Shown here: one piece after another, positions 30,644-39,015 of the stretch | Position numbering within the stretch: the first letter of the stretch is position 1 | Layout: each line of letters starts with the position of its first letter | DNA from: Mesorhizobium sp. | Lineage (GTDB): Bacteria; Pseudomonadota; Alphaproteobacteria; Rhizobiales; Rhizobiaceae | Assembly (NCBI GenBank): GCA_027492275.1 | Contig: JAPUFC010000037.1 | Location: 48,884 to 92,981, forward strand | Length of the DNA stretch: 44,098 nucleotides | Direction of reading: 5' to 3' | Notes under the pieces: generated by a model | Database searches by the model: none | What the model was told of the DNA's origin: nothing | The model's input: the letters and a program-made list of their open reading frames with translations, nothing else | Translations under genes and position numbers: made by a program

Positions 30644-30665
30644 GAGGGCGGTTCCGGCCGCCCTC
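30644..30665 (+). terminator. hairpin after outer capsid gene
   Basis: GAGGGCGG-TTCCGG-CCGCCCTC is an 8-bp perfect stem 17 bp after the capsid stop, followed by TCTGTG rather than a T-run. It may attenuate or stabilise the capsid mRNA, paralleling the hairpins after the satellite capsid gene. Confidence 0.5.
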
Positions 30666-30688
30666 TCTGTGAGCCGAAGGAGATCACC

Positions 30689-30937
30689 ATGAAACTCAAG
30701 GCACTCGACCAGATGCATGTCAGTTCGGTCCAGCCGGACAGTCTACGTCCGGGGCAGGAAATCAACGTCAGCAAGGCACTGGGCGACGAGCTTCTGAAGA
30801 AGCATCCGGCGAGCTTTGCCGCCGTGGATGGTGTGGATGCGGTGGAGGAGAAATCCGAACCATCGCCCGACAACAAGGCCGAAGGCGCCGCTCCGGCGAA
30901 CAAGGCGATCATCGGACAGAAGTCCAAGGCCAAGTAA
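30689..30937 (+). CDS. small head-region protein (82 aa)
   Basis: MKLKALDQMHVSSVQPDSLR and GDELLKKHPASFAAVDGV form an ordered first half; the tail is Ala/Glu/Lys-rich and disordered (SEPSPDNKAEGAAPANKAII). Small proteins of this kind follow capsid genes in many siphoviruses. AAGGAG stands before the ATG. No defined function is known. Confidence 0.7.
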   Translation: MKLKALDQMHVSSVQPDSLRPGQEINVSKALGDELLKKHPASFAAVDGVDAVEEKSEPSPDNKAEGAAPANKAIIGQKSKAK

Positions 30938-30973
30938 GGCCGCAACCGGCGCTGCGGCGCCATTTGAAGGAGC

Positions 30974-31351
30974 ATGACAATGCGTCGTCATCGTGTTGAA
31001 ATCACCACCGCCGCCGATGGAACGGCAGTCGGATACTCGCCGCGTGTCACCGGCGAGTTGCATCAGATCGAGTACGTCAAGGACGGGTCGAACGGTTACG
31101 CAAACGGTGTCGATTTCGCCATTACTGGCGAAGCGACCGGCGTGAACCTCTGGACCCAGAATGACGTCAACGCTTCGGCCGTTGTGGCTCCGCGCCAGCC
31201 AACGCATTCGCAGGCTGGTGCAGCTTCCCTCTATGCCTCGGGCGGCACGGCTGTTCAGGCCCGGATCGGTCTCGCGAACGATCGCGTCAAAATCGCCCTC
31301 GCGCAGGGCGGTAACGCCAAGGTTGGCACCTTCTACGTGCTCGTGGCCTGA
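30974..31351 (+). CDS. hypothetical head-region protein (125 aa)
   Basis: The sequence is beta-rich, with RRHRVEITTAADGTAVGYSP, then YANGVDFAITGEATGVNLWT and ASLYASGGTAVQARIGLAND. I recall similar proteins between capsid and connector genes in rhizobial siphoviruses. It may be a head decoration or stabilising protein. It is preceded by GAAGGAG. Confidence 0.65.
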   Translation: MTMRRHRVEITTAADGTAVGYSPRVTGELHQIEYVKDGSNGYANGVDFAITGEATGVNLWTQNDVNASAVVAPRQPTHSQAGAASLYASGGTAVQARIGLANDRVKIALAQGGNAKVGTFYVLVA

Positions 31352-31356
31352 TCCTC

Positions 31357-31938
31357 ATGACCTCCGTTGCCGTCATCGTTCCGCCGACAGACATTGTGTC
31401 GATCGACGAGGTCCGCAGACATCTGCGCCTCGACGATACGCGTGAGGACGATACGGCAATGGCCTTCGTGCGCGCGGCGTTGTCGCATGTCGACGCGCCG
31501 CACGCGAAATGGTTTGGCCGTGCGATTGGCGTGCAAACCCTGGAGTGGCGGGGTTCCTGTTTCGGCCTGGGCGGATATCTGCGCCTGCCGTTTTCGCCGG
31601 TGATTTCCGTCGCCAGCATCAAATATGTCGACGGGGGCGGCGTCGAGCAGACGCTTTCCCCCGACGTCTATGAGGTTTTCGACGACAGGATATGGATCAA
31701 GCCGGGCCAATGCTGGCCTGCCGTTGGCTTCTACCCGGATGCCGTGCGCGTTCGCTATGTCGCCGGCTTCGGCACGGTCGAGGGCGGCAACGACGTTCCA
31801 GATCCGATCAAGGTCGCCGTGCTGATGCATGCGGCGACGCTCTACGAGAACCGCAGCTCCGTCGTGCTCGGCGATGCCGGATCGTACCTGCCGCACGGCT
31901 ACGAGGCATTGCTTCTTCCGTATCGCGTTTGGGCCTGA
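31357..31938 (+). CDS. head-tail connector (gp6-like) protein
   Basis: This 193-residue protein has SIDEVRRHLRLDDTREDDTA at about 15-34, followed by helical AFVRAALSHVDA. Later come VISVASIKYVDGGGVEQTLS and the C-terminal helix IKVAVLMHAATLYENRSSVV. This is the classical layout of HK97 gp6-type connector proteins, which form the ring below the portal. The satellite lacks a copy. Confidence 0.88.
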   Translation: MTSVAVIVPPTDIVSIDEVRRHLRLDDTREDDTAMAFVRAALSHVDAPHAKWFGRAIGVQTLEWRGSCFGLGGYLRLPFSPVISVASIKYVDGGGVEQTLSPDVYEVFDDRIWIKPGQCWPAVGFYPDAVRVRYVAGFGTVEGGNDVPDPIKVAVLMHAATLYENRSSVVLGDAGSYLPHGYEALLLPYRVWA

Positions 31939-31958
31939 GAGCCCGGAAAGGACTTTCC

Positions 31959-32369
31959 ATGGCGGACCTGACCGTTACCGCAGCGAACGTGCTTGCCAGT
32001 TCCGGGCCGAAGGAACAGGGCGTGGCCGGAGAGGCCATTTCGGCCGGCAAGGCGTTGTATAAGAGTTCGACCAGCAAGAAATGGATGCTGGCGGATTCCA
32101 ATTCCGGGGTGGCCGAGGCGCGCCGTTCGACCGCCATCGCGTTGAACAACGCGGCGCTCAACCAGCCGGTTGTGGTCGCGCTGCCGGGCAGCGACATCGC
32201 GATCGGCGCCGCGCTGACAGCCGGAACGGACTATTATCTGTCTGATACGCCGGGCGGCATCTGCCCGCGCGCCGATGTCGGCTCCGGCGAGTCGGTCTGC
32301 CTGCTCGGTCTGGCCAAGTCGACCAGCGTTCTGGCGTTCAATCCGCAGTTCCCGAACGTCCAGCTCTGA
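31959..32369 (+). CDS. probable capsid decoration (cement-like) protein
   Basis: This 136-residue beta-rich protein reads MADLTVTAANVLASSGPKEQ, then GEAISAGKALYKSSTSKKWM and GAALTAGTDYYLSDTPGGIC. The pattern (AGEAI.AG.A.Y, T.G..Y.....GGI.P) is like DUF2190-type capsid cement proteins. Its stop overlaps the next start by one base. The assignment is by pattern and position. Confidence 0.65.
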   Translation: MADLTVTAANVLASSGPKEQGVAGEAISAGKALYKSSTSKKWMLADSNSGVAEARRSTAIALNNAALNQPVVVALPGSDIAIGAALTAGTDYYLSDTPGGICPRADVGSGESVCLLGLAKSTSVLAFNPQFPNVQL

Positions 32370-32572
32370 TGCCCTGGGTACGCTTCACCGCCGACTTCGA
32401 TTTCAAGCCGAAACCCTCGGTGACGATCGCCTATCGCGCCGGGCATGTGCTGAACGTGACCTCGGATTGCGCGGCGAAGGCGATCGCTGCCGGCAAGGCC
32501 GTTCGCATGAAGAAGTCGGGCAAGTCCGCCGAACCTGTCGAGGTCGATGATGACGACGGCCGGGCAGCTTAG
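32369..32572 (+). CDS. small head protein (67 aa)
   Basis: MPWVRFTADFDFKPKPSVTI, then YRAGHVLNVTSDCAAKAIAA: a beta-hairpin plus helix pattern common in short proteins between connector and adaptor genes of siphoviruses. The acidic tail DDDDGRAA overlaps the next gene by 26 bases. The precise function is unknown. Confidence 0.7.
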   Translation: MPWVRFTADFDFKPKPSVTIAYRAGHVLNVTSDCAAKAIAAGKAVRMKKSGKSAEPVEVDDDDGRAA

Positions 32573-32891
32573 CGAGCATATCGGCTTCGAAAGCCGTGGC
32601 ACGGCGACGGGACCGGATGACGGTAACACGGAGGGTGGGTTCGTCGAGCGGTTCTGTCTCCACGCCCGACGCCAGAACCTTCGCGGAACGGAAATGGTCA
32701 TGGCGTCGCGCCTTGAAGGGCGCCAGCCGGTCATCTTCACCGTTCGCGCCTCGTCGTTGAGCTGCCAGATCACCACGGACTGGCAGGCGCGCGACAAGCG
32801 CAGCGGCGTGGTGTTCGCGATCAGGGGCGTGACGCGAACCGAGGATCGCGCCTGGTACGAGATTCTGGCCGAGAGCGGCGTCGCCTCCTGA
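32547..32891 (+). CDS. head-tail adaptor protein
   Basis: This 114-residue protein opens MMTTAGQLSEHIGFESRGTA, with IFTVRASSLSCQITTDWQAR and a C-terminal AIRGVTRTEDRAWYEILAES. This matches the head-tail adaptor/closure family (SPP1 gp16-like), which starts with G.L..RI.F and ends in I..V.......LEI. The second Met (32550) may be the true start. No satellite copy exists. Confidence 0.8.
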   Translation: MMTTAGQLSEHIGFESRGTATGPDDGNTEGGFVERFCLHARRQNLRGTEMVMASRLEGRQPVIFTVRASSLSCQITTDWQARDKRSGVVFAIRGVTRTEDRAWYEILAESGVAS

Positions 32892-33355
32892 TGTCGAAGA
32901 TCCTCGGACTGGCCAAGCTGGACCGCAAGCTGAAGCGTTTGCCCGAGGTCGCCAAGGCGCGCATTCGCGCCGCGATGGAGGAATGGGCGCAGGACATCGT
33001 CGATCTGGCGAAAAGCCTCGTTCCGGTCGACAGCGGCGAGCTGCGCGACAGCATCGGGTGGACATGGGGTGCGCCGCCACGCGGCTCGATCACCATCGCC
33101 AAGGTCGCGCGAAGCAAACTTGGCAAGGATCTGACGATCACGATCTATGCCGGCGACGAGCGGGCGTTCTATACGCGTTGGGTCGAGTTCGGCACGGCCG
33201 AGCATCTGAACCGGGGCCTGTTCAAAGGTAGCCGGCATCCCGGCACCACCGCGCAGCCGTTCTTCTATCCAGCTTTTCGCGCCAACCGGAAGAGCGGCAA
33301 ACGAAAGGTCAACGCCGCGATGCGCAAGGCCGCGAGGGAAGTCGCCGCATCATGA
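32891..33355 (+). CDS. HK97-gp10-like tail completion protein (outer phage)
   Basis: In this 154-residue protein LAKSLVPVDSGELRDSIGWT and RAFYTRWVEFGTAEHLNRGL, then HPGTTAQPFFYPAFRANR, are the family hallmarks. It starts on the last base of the adaptor stop and overlaps DUF3168 by four bases. It is homologous to the satellite protein at 19855-20268. Confidence 0.9.
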   Translation: MSKILGLAKLDRKLKRLPEVAKARIRAAMEEWAQDIVDLAKSLVPVDSGELRDSIGWTWGAPPRGSITIAKVARSKLGKDLTITIYAGDERAFYTRWVEFGTAEHLNRGLFKGSRHPGTTAQPFFYPAFRANRKSGKRKVNAAMRKAAREVAAS

Positions 33356-33777
33356 TGGACGCCTCCTACGAGTTGCAGATCGCCATTGTCGGTGCGCTGA
33401 AAAGCGATGGCGCGGTACGTCGGCTGGTCGGCGATCGCGTGTACGACAACGTGCCTCGCGATGCCAATGGCAAGATCGCCACTGCGAATTTCCCTTACAT
33501 CTCGCTCGGTCCCGAACAGACATTGCCCGACGGCTACGATTGCCAGGACGGTTCGGAGATCACGATCCAGATCGACGCATGGTCGCGCGCGGTCGGGTTT
33601 CCCGAGGTCAAGAAGATAGCCGACGCCGTGCGGAAGGTGTTGCACGACGCCGACCTTGCGCTCGTCGAAAACGCGCTGGTGTCGATCGAATTCGAGAGCC
33701 GGCGCGTGCTGCGCGATCCCGACGGCAAGACCAGTCACGCCGTCATCACATTCCGCGCCGTCGTCGAGCACGACTGA
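33352..33777 (+). CDS. DUF3168 tail completion protein
   Basis: This 141-residue protein has ELQIAIVGALKSDGAVRRLV at about 6-25, then GDRVYDNVP and FPYISLGPEQT, followed by ITIQIDAWSRAVGFPEVKKI. This order defines DUF3168 (phage tail terminator-like). It probably caps the tail before joining to the head. Confidence 0.92.
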   Translation: MMDASYELQIAIVGALKSDGAVRRLVGDRVYDNVPRDANGKIATANFPYISLGPEQTLPDGYDCQDGSEITIQIDAWSRAVGFPEVKKIADAVRKVLHDADLALVENALVSIEFESRRVLRDPDGKTSHAVITFRAVVEHD

Positions 33778-33828
33778 GCAACCATCCCGCGAAGGCGGGC
33801 AAACCTGCCATCATAGGAGACCCCCGAT

Positions 33829-34269
33829 ATGGCCAAACCCACGACCATCAAGGGCGGGAAAGTCCGTGTCCTTCTCGGAAACGGCGACGACCCGCTGACC
33901 TATTCCGCGCCCTGCGGCTTCACCTCGAAGTCGTTGACTTTGACGAAGGCGACGGAAGACGTTGCCCTGCCCGACTGCGATGATCCCGATCTCGTCCCGT
34001 GGCTCGGCCGCGACGTGACCAGCCTTTCAATGGCGATCAGCGGCGAAGGCGTGCTCGCCTCGGAGTCCGTCGAGACATGGCTTGACGCGTGGGAGAGCGA
34101 GGATTCCATCCCCGCCAAGGTGGAAATCCAATTTCCCGCGAAGACCATCACATGGACGGGCTTTGTGCAGGTCACGACACTGACGATCGGCCACACGTCG
34201 ACTCTCGGCCGGGTGACCAACAACGTCGAACTCGTCTCCGATGGAGAGATGACGCGGGTGGTAGCCTGA
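33829..34269 (+). CDS. major tail tube protein
   Basis: This 146-residue protein has GGKVRVLLGNGDDPLTYSAP at about 9-28, CGFTSKSLTLTK, LPDCDDPDLVPWLGRDVTS and a C-terminal VTNNVELVSDGEM. It resembles the tail tube proteins of alphaproteobacterial siphoviruses, which start with a small beta-barrel and have the C.DPD..PW pattern. It lies directly upstream of the tail chaperone. No satellite copy exists. Confidence 0.85.
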   Translation: MAKPTTIKGGKVRVLLGNGDDPLTYSAPCGFTSKSLTLTKATEDVALPDCDDPDLVPWLGRDVTSLSMAISGEGVLASESVETWLDAWESEDSIPAKVEIQFPAKTITWTGFVQVTTLTIGHTSTLGRVTNNVELVSDGEMTRVVA

Positions 34270-34727
34270 TGCGTGACGCGTCGACGATACTCCCCTTCGC
34301 CGACGGGGAGTATCAGTTCCGGATGGGCTGGGGCGAGCTTGGCCAGTTGCAAGAGGCCTGCGACGTCGGGCCTTACGTTCTCGAGGAGCGGCTTTCGCTC
34401 CTTCCGCGCGCCGTCCGGTGGGTGGACGGATCGTTCCTCGGCCAGGAGGATCAGGCTCGCGCGCTGGTCGATCTTGATGGGGCGATCGACCCGCCGCAGT
34501 TCCTCCCGCCGAAATGCACTGCGGCGGAGATAGGCGAAGTGATCCGGTGCGCACTGGTTGGCGGCGGTCTCGATCCTGTCAAGGCCTTGAAGCTGGTGCG
34601 TGAACATGTCCACGGAAAGCCGATCGAGCGCAACCGGCCGCTGGCCTGGACGCTGATGCGCGTGGCGCTGTACGGGGCGCCGGAGGAAGAACTCGAAAAA
34701 AAAGCCGAGGCGGCGAGCCCGAACTAG
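34269..34727 (+). CDS. GTA-family tail assembly chaperone, G part (outer phage)
   Basis: In this 152-residue protein LPFADGEYQFRMGWGELGQL at 8-27 is the family signature, followed by VLEERLSLLPRAVRWV and AEIGEVIRCALVGGGLDP. It ends LEKKAEAASPN. Codons 143-145 are GAA-AAA-AAA, a perfect slip site, and the -1 frame beyond is open for 79 codons. Like lambda G/GT it probably makes two products in a fixed ratio. Confidence 0.9.
   Translation: MRDASTILPFADGEYQFRMGWGELGQLQEACDVGPYVLEERLSLLPRAVRWVDGSFLGQEDQARALVDLDGAIDPPQFLPPKCTAAEIGEVIRCALVGGGLDPVKALKLVREHVHGKPIERNRPLAWTLMRVALYGAPEEELEKKAEAASPN
34697..34703 (+). promoter_or_regulatory. -1 ribosomal frameshift site (A AAA AAA)
   Basis: Eight consecutive A bases (34696-34703) include the heptamer A-AAA-AAA in the zero frame of the chaperone gene, followed by G. 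Slippage by one base joins the chaperone to the T-like frame. Downstream GC-rich sequence could supply a pausing structure. Confidence 0.75.
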
Positions 34728-34942
34728 ATCCTCTCCCACGAGGTAAGATCAGGTTCGCCGCAATCTACGGGCTTGGCGCCGTCATGGGTTTTACCCCGCA
34801 GGAGGTGAACGGCATGTCGGTGTGGCAATTTCTGGCCGCCGCCGACGGATACATCCAGGCGAATTCCTCAGAGGAGGGCGGGAGCCGGCTCACCGAGGCT
34901 GAGAAGGACGAGCTTTTTGAGTGGGTTCAGAGCGGATCGTAG
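34703..34942 (+). CDS. tail assembly chaperone, T part (frameshift extension)
   Basis: The -1 frame is open from the slip site through MGFTPQEVNGMSVWQFLAAA, then DGYIQANSSEEGG and LTEAEKDELFEWVQSGS. This part matches small C-terminal tail chaperones (MGFTP.EV...S..EF.AA.DGYI). The first internal ATG (34784) has no ribosome site, favouring expression by frameshifting. The fused GT product would have about 224 residues. The satellite copy lacks this part. Confidence 0.75.
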   Translation, partial: SRGGEPELDPLPRGKIRFAAIYGLGAVMGFTPQEVNGMSVWQFLAAADGYIQANSSEEGGSRLTEAEKDELFEWVQSGS

Positions 34943-35245
34943 TTACCAGTAGATCACACCAGCATTGGCGCTCGCCCAAGCACTGCCTTTCAAAGCTACA
35001 AAGCACGCTTCGACGGACTCACGGGTACTGGCGAATGTGCCGGCTTCAGGAAGGGGCGTACCCTCTTTCCAGGCTTTGAGATGGGTCAAGCGGCGGTTGC
35101 ATTCTCGCTCGATCGCAGCCGTGTCAATAGCCGTAATCGCCCGGGTGACGGCGGCTCTTTCAAGTCGCTTCTCGTTCTCGCTCCAGAAAAAGTATCCGAC
35201 TGCGGCGATGATCGCGATGCAGGCGGCCCCAACCAGAACTTTCAT
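34943..35245 (-). CDS. minus-strand membrane-anchored protein (moron candidate)
   Basis: MKVLVGAACIAIIAAVGYFF is an N-terminal membrane helix, followed by a charged domain with two cysteines (ECNRRLTHLKAWKEGTPLPE, VEACFVALKGSAWASANAG). The gene is opposed to the late operon and wedged between chaperone and tape measure. AGGG precedes the start at good spacing; a start six codons earlier is possible. Small reversed genes here are typical morons expressed from the prophage. The function is unknown. Confidence 0.65.
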   Translation of the reverse strand: MKVLVGAACIAIIAAVGYFFWSENEKRLERAAVTRAITAIDTAAIERECNRRLTHLKAWKEGTPLPEAGTFASTRESVEACFVALKGSAWASANAGVIYW

Positions 35246-35256
35246 AGGGCACCCTC

Positions 35257-38037
35257 TTGGCAACTGATCTCGAAAAGCTTGTCGTCCAGTTGTCGGCCGA
35301 CATCAAAGGGTACGAGCGCGAAATGCGCAAGGCCATGGGCGTGACGAACTCCCAGGCTCGCGCAATCGAGAACCGTTATCGCCAGATGAACAAGAATCTG
35401 GATGCGATCGGCAAGAGTTCGGCTCGCGCGCTGATCGCACCGCTGACCGGCGTCGGCGCTGCGCTTTCGGCCCGCGAAGTCCTCCGCTATGCTGATGCTT
35501 GGACGTCAGCGAAGAACAGCCTCGCCGTTGCGGGCGTCGTGGGCGATCGACAGGTCGCGGTTCTGGAAAGGCTCTTCCAGTCCGCCCAGGCCAACGCAGC
35601 ACCTATCACGGCCTTGAGCGATCTCTTCGGCAAGGCCGCGCAGGCATCCGATAATCTCGGCGCCAGCCAGGAGGAGCTGTTGAAATTCTCCGACGGCGTT
35701 GCTGTTGCCCTGCGCGTTGCCGGTACGAGCGCTAGTCAGGCGTCCGGTGCACTGACCCAGCTCGGCCAGCTTCTCGGTCAGGCTCGCGTGCAGGCCGAAG
35801 AGTTCAACTCGGTGAACGAAGGCGCTCGCCCCATCCTGATCGCGGTCGCAAACGGACTGGACGCGGCGGGCGGTTCGGTCTCCAAGCTGAAGTCCCTCGT
35901 AACCGATGGAAAGGTCTCCGGGCAGGCGTTTTTCCAGGCATTCCTCCGTGGCCTGCCAACAATCCAGTCCATGGCCGCCAATGCCACGCAGACGATCGAC
36001 CAAGGCCTGACGAAGGTCAACAACGCGCTGACCCGGTACATCGGGCAGACCGACGAAAGCCTGAGTGCGTCACAGCGCCTGGTCGCCGGCCTAAATGCCC
36101 TTGCCGACAATTTCGGTGAAACGGCCGACGTCGTGTTGCAGCTTGCCGCAGTGATCGCAGGCGCGCTCGTGGGGCGTTCCATTGCAGGTATGATCGCTAA
36201 GCTCGTAGTAGGTGGCGCGGCCCTGGGGCGTTTTACTCAGGCGCTCCGTGGAGCCGTGACAATGGCCTCTCTTGCTTCGGCCTTTACGGGTGTCGGTGCA
36301 GCGGCAGGCCCTGTCGGATTGTTGATCGGAGGTGCGGTGGTCGGGGCGCTCGCGTTGTTTGCGTCCTCATCAGGCGAAGCCAGCCGTGCGGCCAAGTTGT
36401 ACGCCAATGCGCTCGCTGAGGTCGAGGCCGCCGCGAATAAAGCAACGCCAGCTGTAGCGGACGCGGCAGCGGCGATTGATGAGAAAACCCGGAATGACCT
36501 GACGGCAACGCTAGCTTTAGCGGCTACCGAAGCCGAAGCTGCACAAAGGCAGATTGCAGAACTGTTCGATTCGCTGTTCCGCAACGTTGATCTCTCAATC
36601 ATTTCCCCAGCGCAGCTGAAGCAGCTTGAAGATCTTCGCGACGGACTTCACCAGGGCAGCACGTCCGCGAAGGAAGCAGAGAATAGAATTTTCGCGCTCG
36701 CAAATTCCGACCCGAATTTCCAAGCCATCGCCGACGCGCTGTCACCTCTCCTAGATAATCTCGGTAAGGCTATCGCGTCGGCCGATCTTCTCCGTTCCAA
36801 GCTTGCAAAAGTCGGAACGACTGAAATCATTGAGGATCGAGCGTCCCGCGCCAGCGCCGACCCGTCGATGGATCTCATCCGGCAAGGCCAGGCGTTCGCT
36901 AAAGAAGCCGCCCGCCGCGCATCCCTCACCAAAGACCAGCTCGCGCTGGAAAACGAGATCGCCAAGGTACGCAAGGATGCGGACGCGGCCGGCGCGCTGC
37001 TTACCGACAAGCAGATTAAGGCGATTGCACAAGCCAACCTGGCTGGCGATGCCCGACGTGGCGGTGAGGGCAAGAAACCAAAGCGTGAGCGAAAGGACGA
37101 CTACGAGCGAGAGACGCAGCAGGTCATAGACTACACGGTTGCTCTCGTAGCTGAGACCGAAGCGACGCGCCAGTTGAACCCGCTCGTCAACGACTACGGC
37201 TACGCGGCGGAAAAGGCGCGGATCGAGCGCGAGCTGCTGACGGCGGCCGAGAAGGCCGGAAAGGAGGTCACGCCGCAGTTGCGGCAGGAGATCGCGCATC
37301 TCGCCGATCAATATGCAACGGCGCAGGCAGAGGCGGCCAAGCTTGCCGAGACGCAGGAAAAGCAGCGCGAGCAGTTCGAGTTCTACCGTGAATCGGTCAA
37401 GTCGGCGGCGAGCGGCATCGCCTCGGCGCTGAGCGACGGCAAACTGGAATGGGAGGAACTCGGCGACGTGGCGATATCGACGCTGGATCGCATCATCGAC
37501 AAGATGTTGAACGACCTTATCGATGCGATCTTCGATGTCATCGCAGCGAGCAAAAGCGGCGGCGGCAGCGGCATCCTCGGCATGGTCGCCAATCTGCTCG
37601 GCGGCGGCATCAGCCGTTTCCCCAGCGCACCCGCTGGCGGCGGTACGGCAAGCGGTATCGGGCTCTATGATACCGGTGGCTACACGGGTGACGGGCCGCG
37701 CAAGAAGCCGGCCGGCATCGTTCATGCCGGCGAAATGGTCTTCAATCAGGACGATGTCCGTCGATTCGGCGGGCCTGGCGCACTGGATTCCCTGCGCCGC
37801 AACGGACTGCCGGCATTGCCGAGCCTGAGGGGCCTAGGCGGCGGCGGCGGCAATGTCAATATGAACCTCAGCGTGACCGTGCAGGGCAACGGCGATCAGG
37901 AACTCATGGCGCGAATGAGGGCCGGCGCGCAAGAAGTCGTTGGCGCAGCCCTCGGGAAGTTTGTGAAAAGCAAGGAGTTCCCGAGGGCTCTTGGCCAAGC
38001 TCTTCCGCTTGTCCGCCTACATGGTTTCGGCGGCTGA
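35257..38037 (+). CDS. tape measure protein (outer phage)
   Basis: This 926-residue protein starts at TTG (LATDLEKLVVQLSADIKGYE), the start being fixed by alignment to the satellite copy, MADERLIVSLEARIRDFERN. It has a transmembrane-like Ala/Gly stretch at about 305-375, long coiled coils, and a C-terminal Gly-rich domain with DTGGYTGDGPRKKPAGIVHA and GEMVFNQDDV. It sets the tail length and is ejected during infection. Confidence 0.93.
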   Translation: MATDLEKLVVQLSADIKGYEREMRKAMGVTNSQARAIENRYRQMNKNLDAIGKSSARALIAPLTGVGAALSAREVLRYADAWTSAKNSLAVAGVVGDRQVAVLERLFQSAQANAAPITALSDLFGKAAQASDNLGASQEELLKFSDGVAVALRVAGTSASQASGALTQLGQLLGQARVQAEEFNSVNEGARPILIAVANGLDAAGGSVSKLKSLVTDGKVSGQAFFQAFLRGLPTIQSMAANATQTIDQGLTKVNNALTRYIGQTDESLSASQRLVAGLNALADNFGETADVVLQLAAVIAGALVGRSIAGMIAKLVVGGAALGRFTQALRGAVTMASLASAFTGVGAAAGPVGLLIGGAVVGALALFASSSGEASRAAKLYANALAEVEAAANKATPAVADAAAAIDEKTRNDLTATLALAATEAEAAQRQIAELFDSLFRNVDLSIISPAQLKQLEDLRDGLHQGSTSAKEAENRIFALANSDPNFQAIADALSPLLDNLGKAIASADLLRSKLAKVGTTEIIEDRASRASADPSMDLIRQGQAFAKEAARRASLTKDQLALENEIAKVRKDADAAGALLTDKQIKAIAQANLAGDARRGGEGKKPKRERKDDYERETQQVIDYTVALVAETEATRQLNPLVNDYGYAAEKARIERELLTAAEKAGKEVTPQLRQEIAHLADQYATAQAEAAKLAETQEKQREQFEFYRESVKSAASGIASALSDGKLEWEELGDVAISTLDRIIDKMLNDLIDAIFDVIAASKSGGGSGILGMVANLLGGGISRFPSAPAGGGTASGIGLYDTGGYTGDGPRKKPAGIVHAGEMVFNQDDVRRFGGPGALDSLRRNGLPALPSLRGLGGGGGNVNMNLSVTVQGNGDQELMARMRAGAQEVVGAALGKFVKSKEFPRALGQALPLVRLHGFGG

Positions 38038-38319
38038 TCAGCTATCCATCACGGATTCGTAAGCTTTCCCTTCGCTGAGGGCCAGCGCTCCTCGGATGGC
38101 ATTTTCTGCCACTCGCAGAATTTCATCGTGCAGGGACTTGAATGACTTGGATACGTCGGCACGATCGATTCGTACCTGCACCGTGACATGATTGTAAGAT
38201 TGCATCTCATCGTCGGCCATCGGTGGATTTGGAAGTCTGAAAATCACCTCGGCACCAAGCAATGAATCGTCGTTGTCAGTCTTGTACCAGCTGACGTTCT
38301 CAATCTGGACACTACTCAT
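38038..38319 (-). CDS. second minus-strand moron candidate (93 aa)
   Basis: MSSVQIENVSWYKTDNDDSL, then GAEVIFRLPNPPMADDEMQS, and a C-terminal helix (KSFKSLHDEILRVAENAIRG). AGAGGAGA precedes the ATG. It has its own apparent promoter with an inverted repeat upstream (38347-38385). It interrupts the late operon between the tape measure and distal tail genes. No homology is recognised. Confidence 0.65.
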   Translation of the reverse strand: MSSVQIENVSWYKTDNDDSLLGAEVIFRLPNPPMADDEMQSYNHVTVQVRIDRADVSKSFKSLHDEILRVAENAIRGALALSEGKAYESVMDS

Positions 38320-38346
38320 GATTTCTCCTCTGCTTCGGCTCGAGTC

Positions 38347-38385
38347 CGATGCTGTCCATATAGCATCGCTCTCGCGCTTCGATAA
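38347..38385 (-). promoter_or_regulatory. moron promoter with operator-like inverted repeat
   Basis: On the minus strand TTATCG (38385-38380), a 17-bp spacer and TATATG (38362-38357) form a candidate promoter. The perfect 7-bp inverted repeat CGATGCT-N8-AGCATCG (38347-38368) overlaps the -10 box and may bind a repressor. Confidence 0.5.
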
Positions 38386-38406
38386 CCGGCAGCACGGGTA
38401 TCAGTG

Positions 38407-39015
38407 ATGGTCGCCCTGCCTGCAGTCCGGTTCCTGCCGTCCTATCCGCAGATTGTGCGGTCGGTCTCGACCTCCCGCGATGGCGCGCGGGCCATGGCCT
38501 TCGTGGAGTGGGCCGATCCGTACTGGAGCGTGCAGATGCAGACGAAGCCGCTTTCGGCTTCGGAACGGCTGCTGGTCGAAGCCTTCGCCGATGCGGCCCG
38601 GGACGGGCTGGTGACGGTCGCGTACACGCCGAAGCACATGTGCGTGCCGCGCGCCTATTGGGGCGATGCGGGAAATGCGGCGCTGGCCAATACAGGCGCG
38701 ATCTCCGCGATCACCAACGCCCGGTCTGTCACGGTGAACAGCATCGACAATGGGTTGGTGCTCGGTCCTGGCGACCTCGTCGGCTTCGAGAAGGACGGGT
38801 TTCGCGCGCTGGCGCGCATCCAGACGGGCGGTGTCGCCGCCGGCAATGCGCTGACGATAACCTTCGAGCCGCCGCTCGCGTCCTACATCACCACCGGCGC
38901 GGTGGTCACGTTCAAGAACCCGGTCCTCAACACGCGGCTGGTGCCGGGATCGCTCAATATGTCGGATGGCAACCGGCCTTCGGCCTCGTTCACGCTGGTC
39001 GAGGTGCCGAAGTGA
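38407..39015 (+). CDS. distal tail protein (minor tail, 202 aa)
   Basis: MVALPAVRFLPSYPQIVRSV is followed by beta-rich sequence, including AFVEWADPYWSVQMQTKPLS and FKNPVLNTRLVPGSLNMSDG. The order after the tape measure and before hub-like genes corresponds to distal tail proteins. A GTG one codon earlier is an alternative start. The stop overlaps the next GTG start. Confidence 0.65.
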   Translation: MVALPAVRFLPSYPQIVRSVSTSRDGARAMAFVEWADPYWSVQMQTKPLSASERLLVEAFADAARDGLVTVAYTPKHMCVPRAYWGDAGNAALANTGAISAITNARSVTVNSIDNGLVLGPGDLVGFEKDGFRALARIQTGGVAAGNALTITFEPPLASYITTGAVVTFKNPVLNTRLVPGSLNMSDGNRPSASFTLVEVPK

